Source: Gracilaria gracilis
Lineage: Eukaryota > Rhodophyta > Florideophyceae > Gracilariales > Gracilariaceae
Reading direction: 5' to 3'
Length of the DNA: 64,000 nucleotides
Assembly (NCBI GenBank): GCA_030374805.1
Contig: JARGSG010000021.1
Coordinates: 1-64,000 of the forward strand
A model generated the notes under the pieces. It saw nothing but the letters and a program-made list of their open reading frames with translations. It had not been told where the DNA came from and did no database searches. A program made the position numbers and the translations under genes. Positions 1-9,655 of the stretch are shown here, piece by piece; position 1 is the first letter of the stretch, and every line of letters begins with the position of its first letter.

Positions 1-182
1 AGTGCGGGTACGTACATAAAAACCGGTTGGGAAAATGTGGATTTCTATCCGTTACAACAATCCGTAGGATCGTTGTCATCCTTTCTACAGGACTACTCCC
101 TTGTACATCTAGTACGCACACCAGTAGCTCCAAGGGATACCCCAATCCCCCTCAGCCCCTGAACTTTTCAGGACCTTTGCCC

Positions 183-225
183 AAAAGCAACAAGTTTTGC
201 CATTTTGGCAAAACTTGTTGCTTTT
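183..225. repeat. Perfect inverted repeat, 20-bp arms
   Basis: Positions 183-202 are the exact reverse complement of 206-225, with a 3-base TTT spacer. The DNA can form a long hairpin. It lies 160 bp upstream of the Harbinger-type transposase start, so it may be part of that element's end or an unrelated foldback. No terminal inverted repeat pair with a 3-bp target duplication was found around it. Confidence 0.85.
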
Positions 226-384
226 CCAACACTCTCCGATCTGGCAGAACACCTTTTGTCGCGCCAACACGCGCCAACATAGCAGACGCTGCCGTTGCGC
301 CGAGCTCTGCTACAGAAACGATTAAAAACTTTGGTTTACCGCGACAACTCAACTTCCAGAACCCTCTTCCTCTCGCATTTACAC

Positions 385-1622
385 ATGTCTACTAGCAACG
401 ATGGCCCCTCGACGACCTCCACGGACGATGATGTGACAATAATTCAGGCCATACATCATCTTGTCTTTACGCTGGTGTTTGTAATACACCATGTTCAGCA
501 GTCAAAGAAACGACGGGCACCGAGTAACTATCCTGCAGTTAAAGAGACATTTGAAACGCTGACACATGTTTATTCTGATGCAGATTTTTATGGAGCATTC
601 CGAATGGGACGTAACAGTTTTAACAGGCTCTACCATACTCTTCTAAAAAGCTCGCACATTTCGGAGAGATCCCCGTTGGACACTCGATCAATTCAGTCAA
701 AAGTGAAAGTAGCTATTGGTCTACGAATAATGGCAGGAGCCAGTGTTCACGATGTTATGCTTGCGTACAAGGTGAGCAAATCCAGTGTGAATAAATGTTT
801 TAAGGCGTTCGTGGCGGCGGTGACCGAAACCATGACTCTTCCGGGGATACCAGAAGAAGAAGAAGAGCTTCAGAAGCTCAGCATGGGATTTAAAACTTCT
901 CGAAGTTTTTGGAATCCTTTCTCGGGATGTATCGGCGCCTTGGACGGGATATGTATGCGCATAAGAAAACCGAGATGGTTTGAAAACCCTGCCAGCTTCT
1001 TTTGTCGCAAAGGATTTTTTTCGATCCCCGTGCAGGCGTTGGTGGATTCAAAGTATCGCTTTATGGATTTCTCAGCTCTTTCAGTTGGGAGTACTAACGA
1101 CGCGGTTGCTTTTGAGATGTCTCCTTTGTCAAGATTTTTAAATGCAGGCAAACTGCTTCTGGGATACTACATCGTTGGCGATAATGCTTACTGTCTATCT
1201 AACTCGTTGTTGGTACCGTTCCCTGGTAAGGATGTACCTTGTTCACAGAGTGCAACTAATTTTTTTTTATCTTCTATATGCGTATACATGTGGAACAGGC
1301 GTTCGGTATTCTGAAGCGCAGGTGGCGTGTATTTTACAATGGGGAGTTAAACTATGGTGTCGAGGACTGCGTTCCGATTATTGCTGTCGGGATGATCCTA
1401 CATAATTTTTGTATTAACTGTGAGGGCATTCCGGAATATGTCTACGAAGAGGAGGAACTGAAAGAGATCGAGAACGAATCATCTCTTTGGCACTCACGAG
1501 TTAAGGAGAAGTCTGACTCCCACTACAGCAGCCATTTGGACCTAGATAGAGATTTTATTCGAACAATGATGCTGGATCTTGCCACCGAGAAAGGCCTGCT
1601 CCGTCCTACATCGAACTTGTGA
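385..1622 (+). pseudogene. PIF/Harbinger-type DDE transposase, frameshifted
   Basis: The product resembles the DDE endonuclease of PIF/Harbinger DNA transposons (HARBI1 family), nuclear enzymes that cut and paste the element. The catalytic signatures are visible in order. The first Asp lies in a GALDG motif near 940. The second Asp lies in VGDNAY near 1175. The Glu lies in HVEQAFG at about 1292, followed by ILKRRW and LHNFC. The frame changes between about 1258 and 1278, next to a run of T, so the last catalytic Glu is out of frame with the rest and the copy is probably dead. The start at 385 is the first ATG giving an N-terminus of ordinary length; an upstream ATG in the same frame at 295 is also possible. 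No intact terminal repeats were recognised. The partner Myb/SANT-like protein typical of these elements is not adjacent; the orphan at 5882-7453 is a weak candidate. Confidence 0.85.
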
Positions 1623-1794
1623 AAACTAGTTCGCGTGAGTATGACCTGTTGAATTGGAGCGCAGTGACCACCAGCTGCAGCGCCTTAAGCGTGCCCGACG
1701 CTCTCACCAGTCGTTGCGTGCCGTCCGCGCTGGGTATCATTCCCAGCTCCATAACCGGCTGTCCGACCTGCGCGTCTTCTGGCGGTGATGGGAG

Positions 1795-2066
1795 GACAGG
1801 AAAGGGAAAAGAAAAGACCGAGGAATGTGGTCAGGCTAGCTTCACCACCGGGACGCGGCAATTTACTATCCTCGATGCACCGGGCCATAAAAACTATGTA
1901 CCTCGCATGATAGACGGAGCATCACAAGCGGACATTGGAATTTTGGTCACCTCAGCTAGAAAAGGAGAGTTCGAGACCGGCTTTGAGGGGGGAGGACAAA
2001 CGAGGGAGCATGCCATGCTGGCCAAGACATCAGGAGTCCGGCAGAGGGTTGTGGTCATCATCAAGC
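1795..2066 (+). pseudogene. eRF3: eRF3 (translation release factor GTPase) fragment
   Basis: About 90 codons match the GTPase domain of eukaryotic release factor eRF3 (Sup35/GSPT). The signature FTILDAPGHKNYVP (G3 region) is followed by GASQADIGILV, SARKGEFETGFE and GGQTREHAMLAK. ARKGEFETGFE with GGQTREH separates eRF3 and HBS1 from EF-1alpha. The fragment stops just before the NKxD GTP-specificity motif: the expected INKMD is replaced by IIKLA and a stop follows at 2083. No P-loop or C-terminal domains are present. It is a truncated, non-functional copy. Its end abuts the 3' end of the DPH1 pseudogene on the other strand, so a breakpoint lies near 2060. Confidence 0.85.
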
Positions 2067-3373
2067 TGGCTTTGCTTCCTTAAAATAGTTGGTCCATTCA
2101 ACTCCCTTGTTCGAATAGAAATCCATTGGGTAACATCCCTCCATTCAGTTTTTCCGAGAGCAACATGTGCCTCGTACGTTGTTAGTAGCGGTCGTTGCCC
2201 ATTACCATGTCCCCAGTCAAGGCTCAATCGCGGGCAGGCAATCTGCACCCATGCCCCCACGCCCGAGTGTTCCAGCTTTTGGATCTTGGCGGGAGTGATC
2301 TACAACAGCAGAGCAACGAAACAGCTGCGTGAAGCGTCAGCCATGAGCTTAAACACACGCTCGAGAATCTTGGGCGAGCCTTGTAACCCCAGAGCGCCCA
2401 GAATGATGCCAAAGCGCTGCGCACTGCTCGCGACTCAGACGGCGGCGCGTCGAAGGGTGCGCATCTCGTAGTGGTTGTACTTCTCGTCGGTGAACTTTTT
2501 CGAGTAGGGATCGTAGCGCAGTGCGCGCAAATCGGGGTTTGCAATCATGGCGCTTTCGAGATGGAAGTGGCCGTCACCCGCGTAAACGAGCACGTTCACG
2601 GCGTCAATTTTGGGCGAGATGCAGATGAGAAGCTCCTCGGGTGACAGCGACTTTGCCTGAGGCACGAGCACGTTGCCAAAGTAGTGGCGAAGGTCATCCG
2701 CGAGCTGATGAACGCTATCGAAAAACTGAATGGTGGCCACCAGCGCCAGCGAAGTTTAACGCTCAAAGCTGTGCCGCAGACGCTTGCACAGGTGCGCCGT
2801 GTCGAAGGCAATTGGCACGAGGACGTACAGCGAGGGGATGACGGTCAACTGCAGCGGCCCCAGACAGCTGTGTCCGTAGTGCACCAGCAGCCCGCAGCCG
2901 AGCGCGCGCGCCTAATCGTCGTCCACGCAGCACGTGCCGTACGTGATATCACTCAGAATGACGGTGTCCGCGCCCGTGTGGCGGCGCGCAATATCGTCGA
3001 TGGTGGTGTCGTACATGGACAGCCCGTCTTTCATCTGCAGCGCGACGCATTTTGCGCCCAGCTGACACACGCGGTGGATGGTCTTGGGCAACTCGAACGA
3101 GTAGTCCTCCTGCGGCTGCGGGCTGCTCAGCAGCGACGGCGGAACCTGCATGAACCTCGCACGCGCGCGTTGTGGGGGCGCGCCCGTTAGCGTGGTGGCG
3201 GCCGTGGCGTCGGTGGCGGTGGCGGCAACGGTGGCGGTTGTGCGCGGCGCGCGCGAAGTCGCTTCGCTCGGCTTGGGGCCGATCCGAAGGTCGGTGCCAA
3301 CGAAGCGGCCCTCGCGGCACGGCGGATCGCGGCCCGGCAGCTGCGACGGCTGCGGCTGCTGCATCGAATGCAT
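2061..3373 (-). pseudogene. DPH1: DPH1 (diphthamide synthesis) pseudogene with in-frame stops
   Basis: Intact DPH1 is the cytosolic 4Fe-4S radical enzyme subunit that, with DPH2, starts diphthamide formation on elongation factor 2. Family blocks are readable through almost one single frame. They include TIHRVCQLGAKCVALQM, ITYGTCCVDD (a cluster-binding Cys region), [77 protein letters not shown] and LLTTYE. Four stops break this frame: TAG at 2912-2914, TAA at 2756-2758, TGA at 2435-2437 and TAG at 2300-2302. The last appears to be a 3-base loss from a Ser-Glu pair. A one-base loss near 2128 shifts the final PMDFYSNKG block, which then runs to a TGA at 2061. The start is placed at 3373, with a second ATG at 3364. 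It is clearly a dead copy. Whether a functional DPH1 exists elsewhere cannot be seen here. Confidence 0.88.
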
Positions 3374-3850
3374 CGCAGGGGGCGAGTGCGAGCCAGGGTA
3401 TCTACCGCAGGTCGCGTCGATGGCCGGCTGGACGTCGCAGAGAGCAGCGAGCGAGACAAGCAGAGGGCAGCGAGCGCGACAAAAGGAGAGCAGCGAGCGC
3501 GACAAGAGAAGAGCAGCGAGCGCGTGGCGGTGCACTACACGGTAGAGCTTGATCGGGAACTATGCAGGCCAGTACACGAGTACACGTGGCTCACATGCAC
3601 ACATTTTACACATGCGCACACGCGGTAGCGGCGCACGCCGGCCGGCGACAGCAACGGGTGATTGTGCAAGGGCAGCCCAAGCGCAGCCCAGCTGGAGCTG
3701 GTTGCTGCACGTGCAGCACCACGCACCGATGCACGACACGCTCCGCCATGTCGAGGTCGGGTCACCGCGCCGCCCGCAAGCGCCGCCGCGCGCGCAACGC
3801 CGTCCCGCGCCGCCGTCCCCGCGCGAGCGCCACCGCCGCCGCAGCGCACG
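3374..3850. promoter_or_regulatory. GC-rich divergent intergenic region
   Basis: This 477-bp gap separates the divergent DPH1 and IAH1-like pseudogenes. It is CpG-rich and contains short GCG-rich direct repeats, including several copies of an AGCGAGCGxGACAA-type unit near 3440-3510. It looks like a bidirectional promoter island of the kind seen at 14.2, 46.4 and 50.9 kb. No core element is certain. Confidence 0.45.
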
Positions 3851-4789
3851 ATGATGTGGACCATACCCGAGCGCCAGGCGGTGTCGCAGCCGCCGCATCC
3901 ACCGCAGCCGCCGCTCTCGCTGTCCGAACTGCCGTTCCAACCGCCGCCGGCCACGCCGCCGTTGCCGCAGATAGTGCATGGCATCGATCCTGCCGACGAC
4001 TCGACGCAGAATTCGCAATTCTCGCTGTTGCACGACTCCATGGTCGACGCGTCCTCCACGCTGACCGCGCGCGTGTCGCGCGCCGTGCGCCTCACCAAGC
4101 CCACGTCAGCCGCCTGCTTCAAGGACAAGTCGCACCACAGCTTGTCGCAGCTGCCCTCCATGCTACTTTTCGGTGAGAGCATTGCGGAGCAGTCCGTCGT
4201 CAGTTCGGACTACAAACGCGTCAAGCTGGTCCACGCTGCTGCGCCAGACGTACTGCGCGAGGCTTACTGCGCGAGAGCGAAGGTGTTTTCGAGGGGCTTT
4301 TCAGGCTACAACACAAGCTGGGTACCGCACGTGTTCCCGCGCGTCATCGAACCTTTTCGGAGCTGCGAATCTCTGGTGTTGCACGCCGTCTTCATCTTCT
4401 TCGGCGCCGACGACGCCACCACGCCCACATCGCCGCAGCATGTGCCGCCGGACTCGTTCGCGCACAACCTGGCCACGCTGGTTCACGCCGTGAGGGCGCC
4501 GCCAAGCAAGCCGCTGCCGGTGCTGGTCACGCCGACCGCGCTCGGCAATTTGCGACTTGCCGTGGATGACGCGTGGCGCGTGCAGCTGACCGCCGAATAT
4601 GCGGAGGCGTGCGTGGAGACGGGGCGATGGCTTGGCGGTCCTGTGGTGGATTTGCACGTGGCCATGGTTGGGCGAGCTTGCGATGATGATGGCGTGGACG
4701 TGTTTCTGTCGGATGGGTTGCATCTTGCTGCGGACGGAAACCGTCTGAGGTTCAGATCAACGATATCATGTTCGTTGAGAAATCAGTGA
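3851..4789 (+). pseudogene. IAH1-like SGNH/GDSL esterase, probable pseudogene
   Basis: The family hydrolyses short-chain esters (isoamyl acetate-hydrolysing esterase, IAH1). Recognisable blocks are MLLFGESI (block I, normally GDS), RGFSGYNT, FIFFGADDA (block III, normally FFGANDA) and SDGLHLAADGNR, which carries the Asp-His of block V. The nucleophile Ser and the Asp-His pair are present, but block I Asp is Glu and the block III Asn is Asp. The stretch between about 4195 and 4280 is wrong for the family. An 11-base unit TACTGCGCGAG occurs twice 14 bases apart (4251 and 4265). The expected W..LL..TYCAR reading lies in the +1 frame just before it. One single-base shift plus a 14-base duplication add up to a multiple of three, so the frame stays open by compensation. 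The N-terminal 110 residues are Pro-rich and unlike IAH1. Probably non-functional. Confidence 0.6.
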
Positions 4790-5482
4790 TCTTAATGAAG
4801 GGAGTGTCTTACAATGGGGAAACTAATGGTCAATACAATTGGGTACCTTTACCCGTTGTCGAAGTGTTCCATCCATTCAAGGAGGCCGTGAGCGCAATCC
4901 AGAGAGACTTGCAGTTTGTACGAGATCAATATGAGCTGCCAAAACGAGTGGCCCGGCAAAAGCGTGGATGGTTTGTTGAGACAACGACATGGATGCAAGT
5001 CATTCTTCACAAGATATGTGAAGTTAAACTCACTGACCCCATTTGTCAACTACGATCATCAGTGTTTGGTACTATATATCAAGCTAACACCACGAAAGGG
5101 CGTTTCTTTTTGAAGTGTACACCACGCTACGCCAATGATGCTTCATATACCAAGACACTCTGAAATTGCGCCTGCTTTCGTTTCGAAGCCTATTGTAGTG
5201 GATTTGGAACGTCAAATGATGATCACGAAGGACTACGGAGAAGTGCTAGAAACTGGGTGGCTTTCCACGTCAGAAAGAACGAAAATGTGCGCAGACTATG
5301 CTGTGCTTCAGCAAAGCACGATTGACAAGAGCGATGCACTTGTCAAAGCTGGATTTACGGATCTGCGTCCAGAACGTCTAGTAGAACACATTGATCGCGT
5401 ATGTGGCAATCCAGGGGTGATTCGTCTAGTAAGCGGTGTTGACGTTGGCGAGGATCTTAATGAAACAGTTGGACTTTTTTGA
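4768..5482 (+). pseudogene. Aminoglycoside/choline-kinase-like (APH fold) fragment
   Basis: The piece reads as the N-terminal lobe of an APH-family phosphotransferase: GWFVETTTWMQ, then QLRSSVFGTIYQA, GRFFLKCTP (the ATP-binding Lys strand), NDASYTKTL and EIAPAFVSKPIVVD, then MITKDYG. The frame changes once at about 5160, consistent with one lost base in a CTCT run. The sequence ends at 5482 before the catalytic HxDxxxxN and DxD motifs, so no active enzyme can be made. The family is diverse and the substrate cannot be inferred. It overlaps the end of the IAH1-like pseudogene by 22 bases. Confidence 0.65.
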
Positions 5483-5881
5483 AGCCATGCGGATAGTATC
5501 AAGAGAAAAGTACAGTCACTAATGGAATCGAACCTGCCGTCAACAAGTGACACACAATGACTTGTTGTTTACCAACATTTACAAGGGGCCGTGCTGATGC
5601 AGAGGTTAGAAGAAGCGCATTCGTTGGAGGAGTCGGAGACTAAAGAGGCATGGAAGGAGGTGTATAATTCATTGAAGTCTCCAACTCGTAGGTTCAAGGG
5701 GGGTGGTAACGAAAGAGCTGTCGAGGAAGGCGTATGGCAATGTGCTGGATTGGATGTCTGAAGTTTTTTAGTATCGTGAGATTGTTCATAGCAAAGAATC
5801 ACAAGAAGTTTACACTAGAGGCATTGTCTCCATAAAGAGAAAGAGAGAACGGAAAGATTCAAAACACGGTTACACTACGAG
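5483..5881. other. Intergenic, nothing recognised
   Basis: No coding similarity or structured repeat is seen. It may hold the decayed C-terminal lobe of the APH-like pseudogene, but the HxD motif was not found in any frame. Confidence 0.5.
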
Positions 5882-7453
5882 CTACGACCCTCCTCCACTT
5901 GGGGCTCCTGCAGCCTTCCTCAGATCTGTCTGCATCGTATGCAAGAACGCCCTCATGCTCTCATAGGCGTCTTTCAAACACGCTATGTGGGCAGGGTCTG
6001 CCGACATCTTCACGGCATCCTGATACTTGGCATACGCTGCATCAACGTTACCAAGAACCTCCATTAAGGAGGTAGTGCGTTGGACGGTAGCTTTCAAAGG
6101 TTCAATTGCACTCGAACCTTGAAGAGAAGATTGAATTTCATCCGAACGGTGGTGCCTCTCTTCAAATAGTTGCTTCTGTAACTCAACCTTATCCTGATAG
6201 CTCCCTGCCAGTCTACTCATTGATGAATTCAAGCCAGTGATGGCCTCTTGGAATACTTCATCACTGCTGCTGCGCGCCGACTTCGTACGCTTCGAACCCA
6301 TTGACACCTCCCCACCACTTGAAGTTCTACGTCGTTTTCCCTTCAAGAAGTTTAAGTTCCGGTTCACACCGAGACTACCTCCAGCGTTGCCAGGCAAACA
6401 CCGAGAAACAAATTGCCCAACAATTCGGTCTACGTCTTCGTAGTTAATTCCGAACACGCAGTGCGTAAGGAAGACTCTCCTCCCAACCGCAGAAAGAGAT
6501 TTGGTTCTTGCGTTCTTATGACAAAAGTCAATGAACGGGAGTTCTCCATTGTTCCCAGATACGTCATAGTTGGCGAGAGTTTTTGTCCAGCAACCCTTGT
6601 TCTCCCGCCATACAGAAGCCAGCTTTTCTCCACTTCGCCACACCAGAGGCGGCAAGCTAGGCAAAACATTGGCTACTGGTTCAGGAAAATCCTCAATTGG
6701 ACAAAACGAACCATCATTGAATCGAACAGCTATCCTCTCCCACAAATCTTCTTGACGAATACCGGCGTCTTGCTGCGCTCTAGATATTGTAGTTGCCAAC
6801 ACGTAAATGCTTCGTTTCGTTTCCTCGTCATCCCGTACCAAAATGAGAAGACGAGCAAACTCGTTCTCCGTAAAATCCACGGCTTGTGGTTTCTTCTTTT
6901 CCACCACAACTTTCGATTTCGGCATCGGAGCCTTCTCCGTCGTACGGTCATCAGAGTCTTCGTTTCGCTCAAGCTCGAGCTCCTTTCGAAGGCTTTTACG
7001 TTCGGCTTCGCTTGTCAACGATGAAAGCAAGGCGCAAGATTTTGGAGCTGCAATCATGTGCAGCCCTTGCTTCATTTTTAAGTGTGCCATTACACCATCG
7101 TGGTCCAAACTGGACATGAGGGAAAACGGAAGAATGCTGCGAACAAGCTCACATTGTACGTGTAGCATCGCTCGTGAGCGGAGCACGTCTTTTGACCCCG
7201 TTGTTTGGCGTCGCATTTTTTTGAGCAAGGCATGGAGGTCCTTTCCACTTCGGTTGGACAAAAAGTCCCAGACGAAGTTTAATTCTTCTTGCAGCGACGT
7301 CAAACGCAATGTTTGGAAGCGTGTTTTTCGAGGAGTATGGTGGTCGACTGTTGATTCGTTGGCGGTGGTGGGAACGGGAGCAATGCAGTGAAACGAAGAC
7401 TCTATGTTATCCTTGTCCATGTCTGCTTCTTCCATTTCGTCTTCCGAGTTCAT
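5882..7453 (-). CDS. Orphan nuclear-type protein, 523 aa
   Basis: A single uninterrupted reading frame from ATG at 7453. The N-terminus is acidic (EDEMEEADMDKD). A mixed-charge linker with a KEKKK-type basic run follows. Next is a region of about 190 residues beginning DFTENEFARLLILV and containing LWERIAVRFND, then a region ending in CFGINYEDVD. A strongly basic stretch (KGKRRRTSS, GSKRTKSARSSS, near residues 360-390) looks like a nuclear localisation signal. The C-terminal 130 residues are predicted mostly helical. The FTENEFARLL/RFND arrangement recalls uncharacterised multi-copy proteins of algae and oomycetes, often near transposons, and some Myb/SANT-like proteins; this is from memory. 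No catalytic motif is visible. It could be a transposon-associated DNA-binding protein or a host chromatin protein. Confidence 0.75.
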   Translation of the reverse strand: MNSEDEMEEADMDKDNIESSFHCIAPVPTTANESTVDHHTPRKTRFQTLRLTSLQEELNFVWDFLSNRSGKDLHALLKKMRRQTTGSKDVLRSRAMLHVQCELVRSILPFSLMSSLDHDGVMAHLKMKQGLHMIAAPKSCALLSSLTSEAERKSLRKELELERNEDSDDRTTEKAPMPKSKVVVEKKKPQAVDFTENEFARLLILVRDDEETKRSIYVLATTISRAQQDAGIRQEDLWERIAVRFNDGSFCPIEDFPEPVANVLPSLPPLVWRSGEKLASVWRENKGCWTKTLANYDVSGNNGELPFIDFCHKNARTKSLSAVGRRVFLTHCVFGINYEDVDRIVGQFVSRCLPGNAGGSLGVNRNLNFLKGKRRRTSSGGEVSMGSKRTKSARSSSDEVFQEAITGLNSSMSRLAGSYQDKVELQKQLFEERHHRSDEIQSSLQGSSAIEPLKATVQRTTSLMEVLGNVDAAYAKYQDAVKMSADPAHIACLKDAYESMRAFLHTMQTDLRKAAGAPSGGGS

Positions 7454-7819
7454 TGTGAAATGGTGCGTCGAGAAAGAGGTCCAAAGACGAGCAGAGGTGC
7501 ACCAAGAAGTCGAGTATATACTGGAAGGTGCAACCGCGGGGAGGAGCGTACAACAAATTCCGGGTGGTACCAGCGGTACGTGGCTGGGGGAACGCTGCGT
7601 TTAATTGTGTGTGGGTGTGCTTTTGGGGTGGAAAGCTGGCGCAGTTGGCAGCATCTTCACGAACACTAGCTCCGCGAAAAGCGCTAAGCTATTGGACCAT
7701 GCTGTCCACGTTTCCCACTGTTCTGGTAGCCCAAAGGACATTAACGCCACCTCTAAGCTCAAGAAGGTGGCGTAGCCTTTAGGATAAAGGATGCCAAGAG
7801 GCTGCTCATAACGGTAAGA

Positions 7820-7856
7820 ACTCGAGAGTTTCACCCCGAAAGTGAAACTCTCGAGT
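7820..7856. repeat. Perfect inverted repeat, 15-bp arms, 7-base loop
   Basis: ACTCGAGAGTTTCAC at 7820-7834 is exactly complementary to 7842-7856. The arms enclose CCCGAAA. It is 20 bp from a second perfect palindrome and inside a divergent promoter region. Confidence 0.85.
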
Positions 7857-7876
7857 ACGTACCCGGAGCATCACCA

Positions 7877-7906
7877 TAGTCACGAGTGCCATGGCACTCG
7901 TGACTA
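7877..7906. repeat. Perfect 30-bp palindrome without spacer
   Basis: TAGTCACGAGTGCCA at 7877-7891 is followed immediately by its exact reverse complement. The centre is CCATGG. Such a site can extrude a cruciform or bind a dimeric protein. Confidence 0.88.
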
Positions 7907-8108
7907 ATCTTAAAATTATTCTGAATTCAATTTGTTTAAGCAGAAGTAATCCGAATGCAATGCTTCGCCGACGACGACCCGATGACCGGTGCCGGAAAGC
8001 TTCTTCGCATTGCGACGTGACGTTCGCGCGGTCTGTCGGAAGAATAGGCCGTGGCTCTACCTCCATTTCGTTTCTACCGGCCACTGGGGAACTCTGTTCG
8101 GAGCTAAG

Positions 8109-8642
8109 ATGGCGAAGAGTAAGCGAAGCAAAGTCAAAATGGCGTACAAGGCAATGCGCCGCTCAGTCATGGAGCCGATTCATGACGCCAAACTGCGCGA
8201 GCAGGCTGGAAAAGTCTACAAGGCAATTGGTCTACCTCTTCCAGAGGAAAGAACAGAAGAGCAGATGATGCGCCCGAGAAGTCACGGCGGTTTTGAGCTT
8301 ACATCAACCTTTGTACCAACACCAGACGCGCCGAAACTGAACGCGGTCCATGGACCGCTCGCCAACAGAGATTCCCACATGACTCTCAAGAAGGACGTTG
8401 TTGGTTTCCCTATGCCAGGCGCTGGGATGGAAGCAAGGATGAGAGCTGAGACTCAAGTTGAAAGGAGTGCTATGCAAGTCGAGGACGATGAATACGAACA
8501 GGTCGCCGATAGGCCTTACTTTTACCCCCGAAGAGAACGACGCGGCAGTGGTATTAAAAAGAAGCGTCGCGAGAGAAAAGTGCGGAACAAGGACAAACCG
8601 AAGGTCACGAGTTCTACTATGCCGGTAGAGGTAACTACATAG
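8109..8642 (+). CDS. LLPH: LLPH-like (UPF0642/DUF2423) nucleolar protein
   Basis: The 177-residue product starts MAKSKRSKVKMAYKAMRR, which matches the N-terminal signature of LLP-homolog proteins (MAKS.RSK..). LLPH-type proteins are small, basic nucleolar or nuclear proteins linked to ribosome biogenesis. The C-terminus carries the second family mark, an aromatic-Pro followed by a Lys/Arg-rich tail: RPYFYPRRERR then IKKKRRERKVRNKDKPK. The middle is less conserved. The ATG at 8109 is chosen because it gives the conserved N-terminus; no ATG precedes it in frame. It is intact, without introns, and divergent from the orphan gene at 5882-7453. Function is by family similarity only. Confidence 0.75.
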   Translation: MAKSKRSKVKMAYKAMRRSVMEPIHDAKLREQAGKVYKAIGLPLPEERTEEQMMRPRSHGGFELTSTFVPTPDAPKLNAVHGPLANRDSHMTLKKDVVGFPMPGAGMEARMRAETQVERSAMQVEDDEYEQVADRPYFYPRRERRGSGIKKKRRERKVRNKDKPKVTSSTMPVEVTT

Positions 8643-8875
8643 GTCTTCCTCGTGCAACTAGTGTAACCGTTCCCCTCGCTGGCTCGTAGAAGTTGTTTCA
8701 GGTTCAGCGGAAGTTCACTTAAAGCTTTCACAGAAAATGTTTTGCGATCACTACGCTTATCGTGTTCACTCTCTTTTCAAAACACATCATGAAGCCTGTA
8801 CATTAGCAACGTGAAGCTGAGTCGCAAACATGTTAGCTAGATAAGGCGACGTCTACGATATCAAAAAGTCGATGC

Positions 8876-9655
8876 CTAGACGGAGGCTTCTTTCTTTTGT
8901 TCAGCAGCTTGCATTACCAATCGATTAACCTCAGAAATAGGTCGCGTGGCATCAATTGCGTGAAGTATGCCCTCCCTCTTGTAGTAGTCCAAAACAGGCG
9001 ATGTTTTGACATGGAAAGCATTCAACCTTTTCTTAAGCGTTTCCTCATTGTCGTCGCTCCTTCGGATGAGATCCTCTCCAGTAACGTCATCTTTCATTGG
9101 GAGCTTGGGTGGGTTGAATTCAGCGTGATAACTTCTACCGCTCCCTGGATGGAAGAGGCGACCCGTGATCCTCTTCACCAATAACTCATCTTGAATCTCA
9201 AAATTGATTACGGAATCCACGCCTTTCATACCATTGCTCAGAAGCATCAGATCAAGCTTCTTTGCCTGCTCCACTGTCCTCGGGAAGCCATCAAGAATAA
9301 ATCCTTTATGGCAGGCTACAGAATTGATGTTTTCCTTGATAAGCCCCACAACGATTTCGTCGGATACAAGCTCACCAGCATCCATGACCTTTTTTGCCTT
9401 TTTTCCGAGCTCGGTACCAGCCTTGACAGCCGCACGAAGCATATCACCCGTAGCCAAGTGACAAAGGCAATGTTCATCCTTGAGGCGAGGGGCCTGAGTG
9501 CCCTTTCCAGAACCCGGAGGACCGATCAAAACAATGTGCTTTCTCTCCTCGGGTTTGGACTGCGCGAGGCGGCGTTCGATCTCAGCCACTAACATGGGCG
9601 TAGGCAGTTGCTGCAGAACGCCATGGAGAACCGATTCCGGCGCTATGTGATCCAT
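8876..9655 (-). CDS. AK2: Adenylate kinase, AK2-type with long LID
   Basis: The enzyme interconverts ATP + AMP and 2 ADP to balance adenine nucleotides. The 259-residue product has the P-loop GPPGSGKGT at residues 45-53, then [10 protein letters not shown] (AMP site) and [10 protein letters not shown] long LID follows with [16 protein letters not shown], typical of the AK2/mitochondrial-intermembrane and major cytosolic enzymes; the LID lacks zinc Cys. [15 protein letters not shown] completes the fold. Length is normal (AK2 about 240). About 40 residues precede the P-loop domain without an obvious presequence; AK2 proteins are often imported without a cleaved one. The ATG at 9655 is the first one that fits. 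No introns or breaks. It is convergent with the LLPH-like gene. Confidence 0.95.
   Translation of the reverse strand: MDHIAPESVLHGVLQQLPTPMLVAEIERRLAQSKPEERKHIVLIGPPGSGKGTQAPRLKDEHCLCHLATGDMLRAAVKAGTELGKKAKKVMDAGELVSDEIVVGLIKENINSVACHKGFILDGFPRTVEQAKKLDLMLLSNGMKGVDSVINFEIQDELLVKRITGRLFHPGSGRSYHAEFNPPKLPMKDDVTGEDLIRRSDDNEETLKKRLNAFHVKTSPVLDYYKREGILHAIDATRPISEVNRLVMQAAEQKKEASV

Larger units (their letters stand above)
7454..8108. promoter_or_regulatory. Divergent promoter region with two foldbacks
   Basis: This 655-bp gap lies between the start of the orphan gene (minus strand) and the LLPH-like gene (plus strand), so both promoters should lie here. It contains two perfect inverted repeats listed separately (7820-7856 and 7877-7906). 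No TATA box is convincing. Confidence 0.5.

Noticed and set aside
2912-2914. Stop-codon readthrough or reassignment in DPH1
   Set aside because: All three stop codons occur, other genes in the window end normally at them, and the copy also has a frameshift. A dead gene is simpler.
3150-4182. Several open frames of 90-215 residues on both strands
   Set aside because: They overlap the DPH1 and IAH1-like pseudogenes in other frames and have Arg/Ala-rich composition typical of GC-rich antisense.
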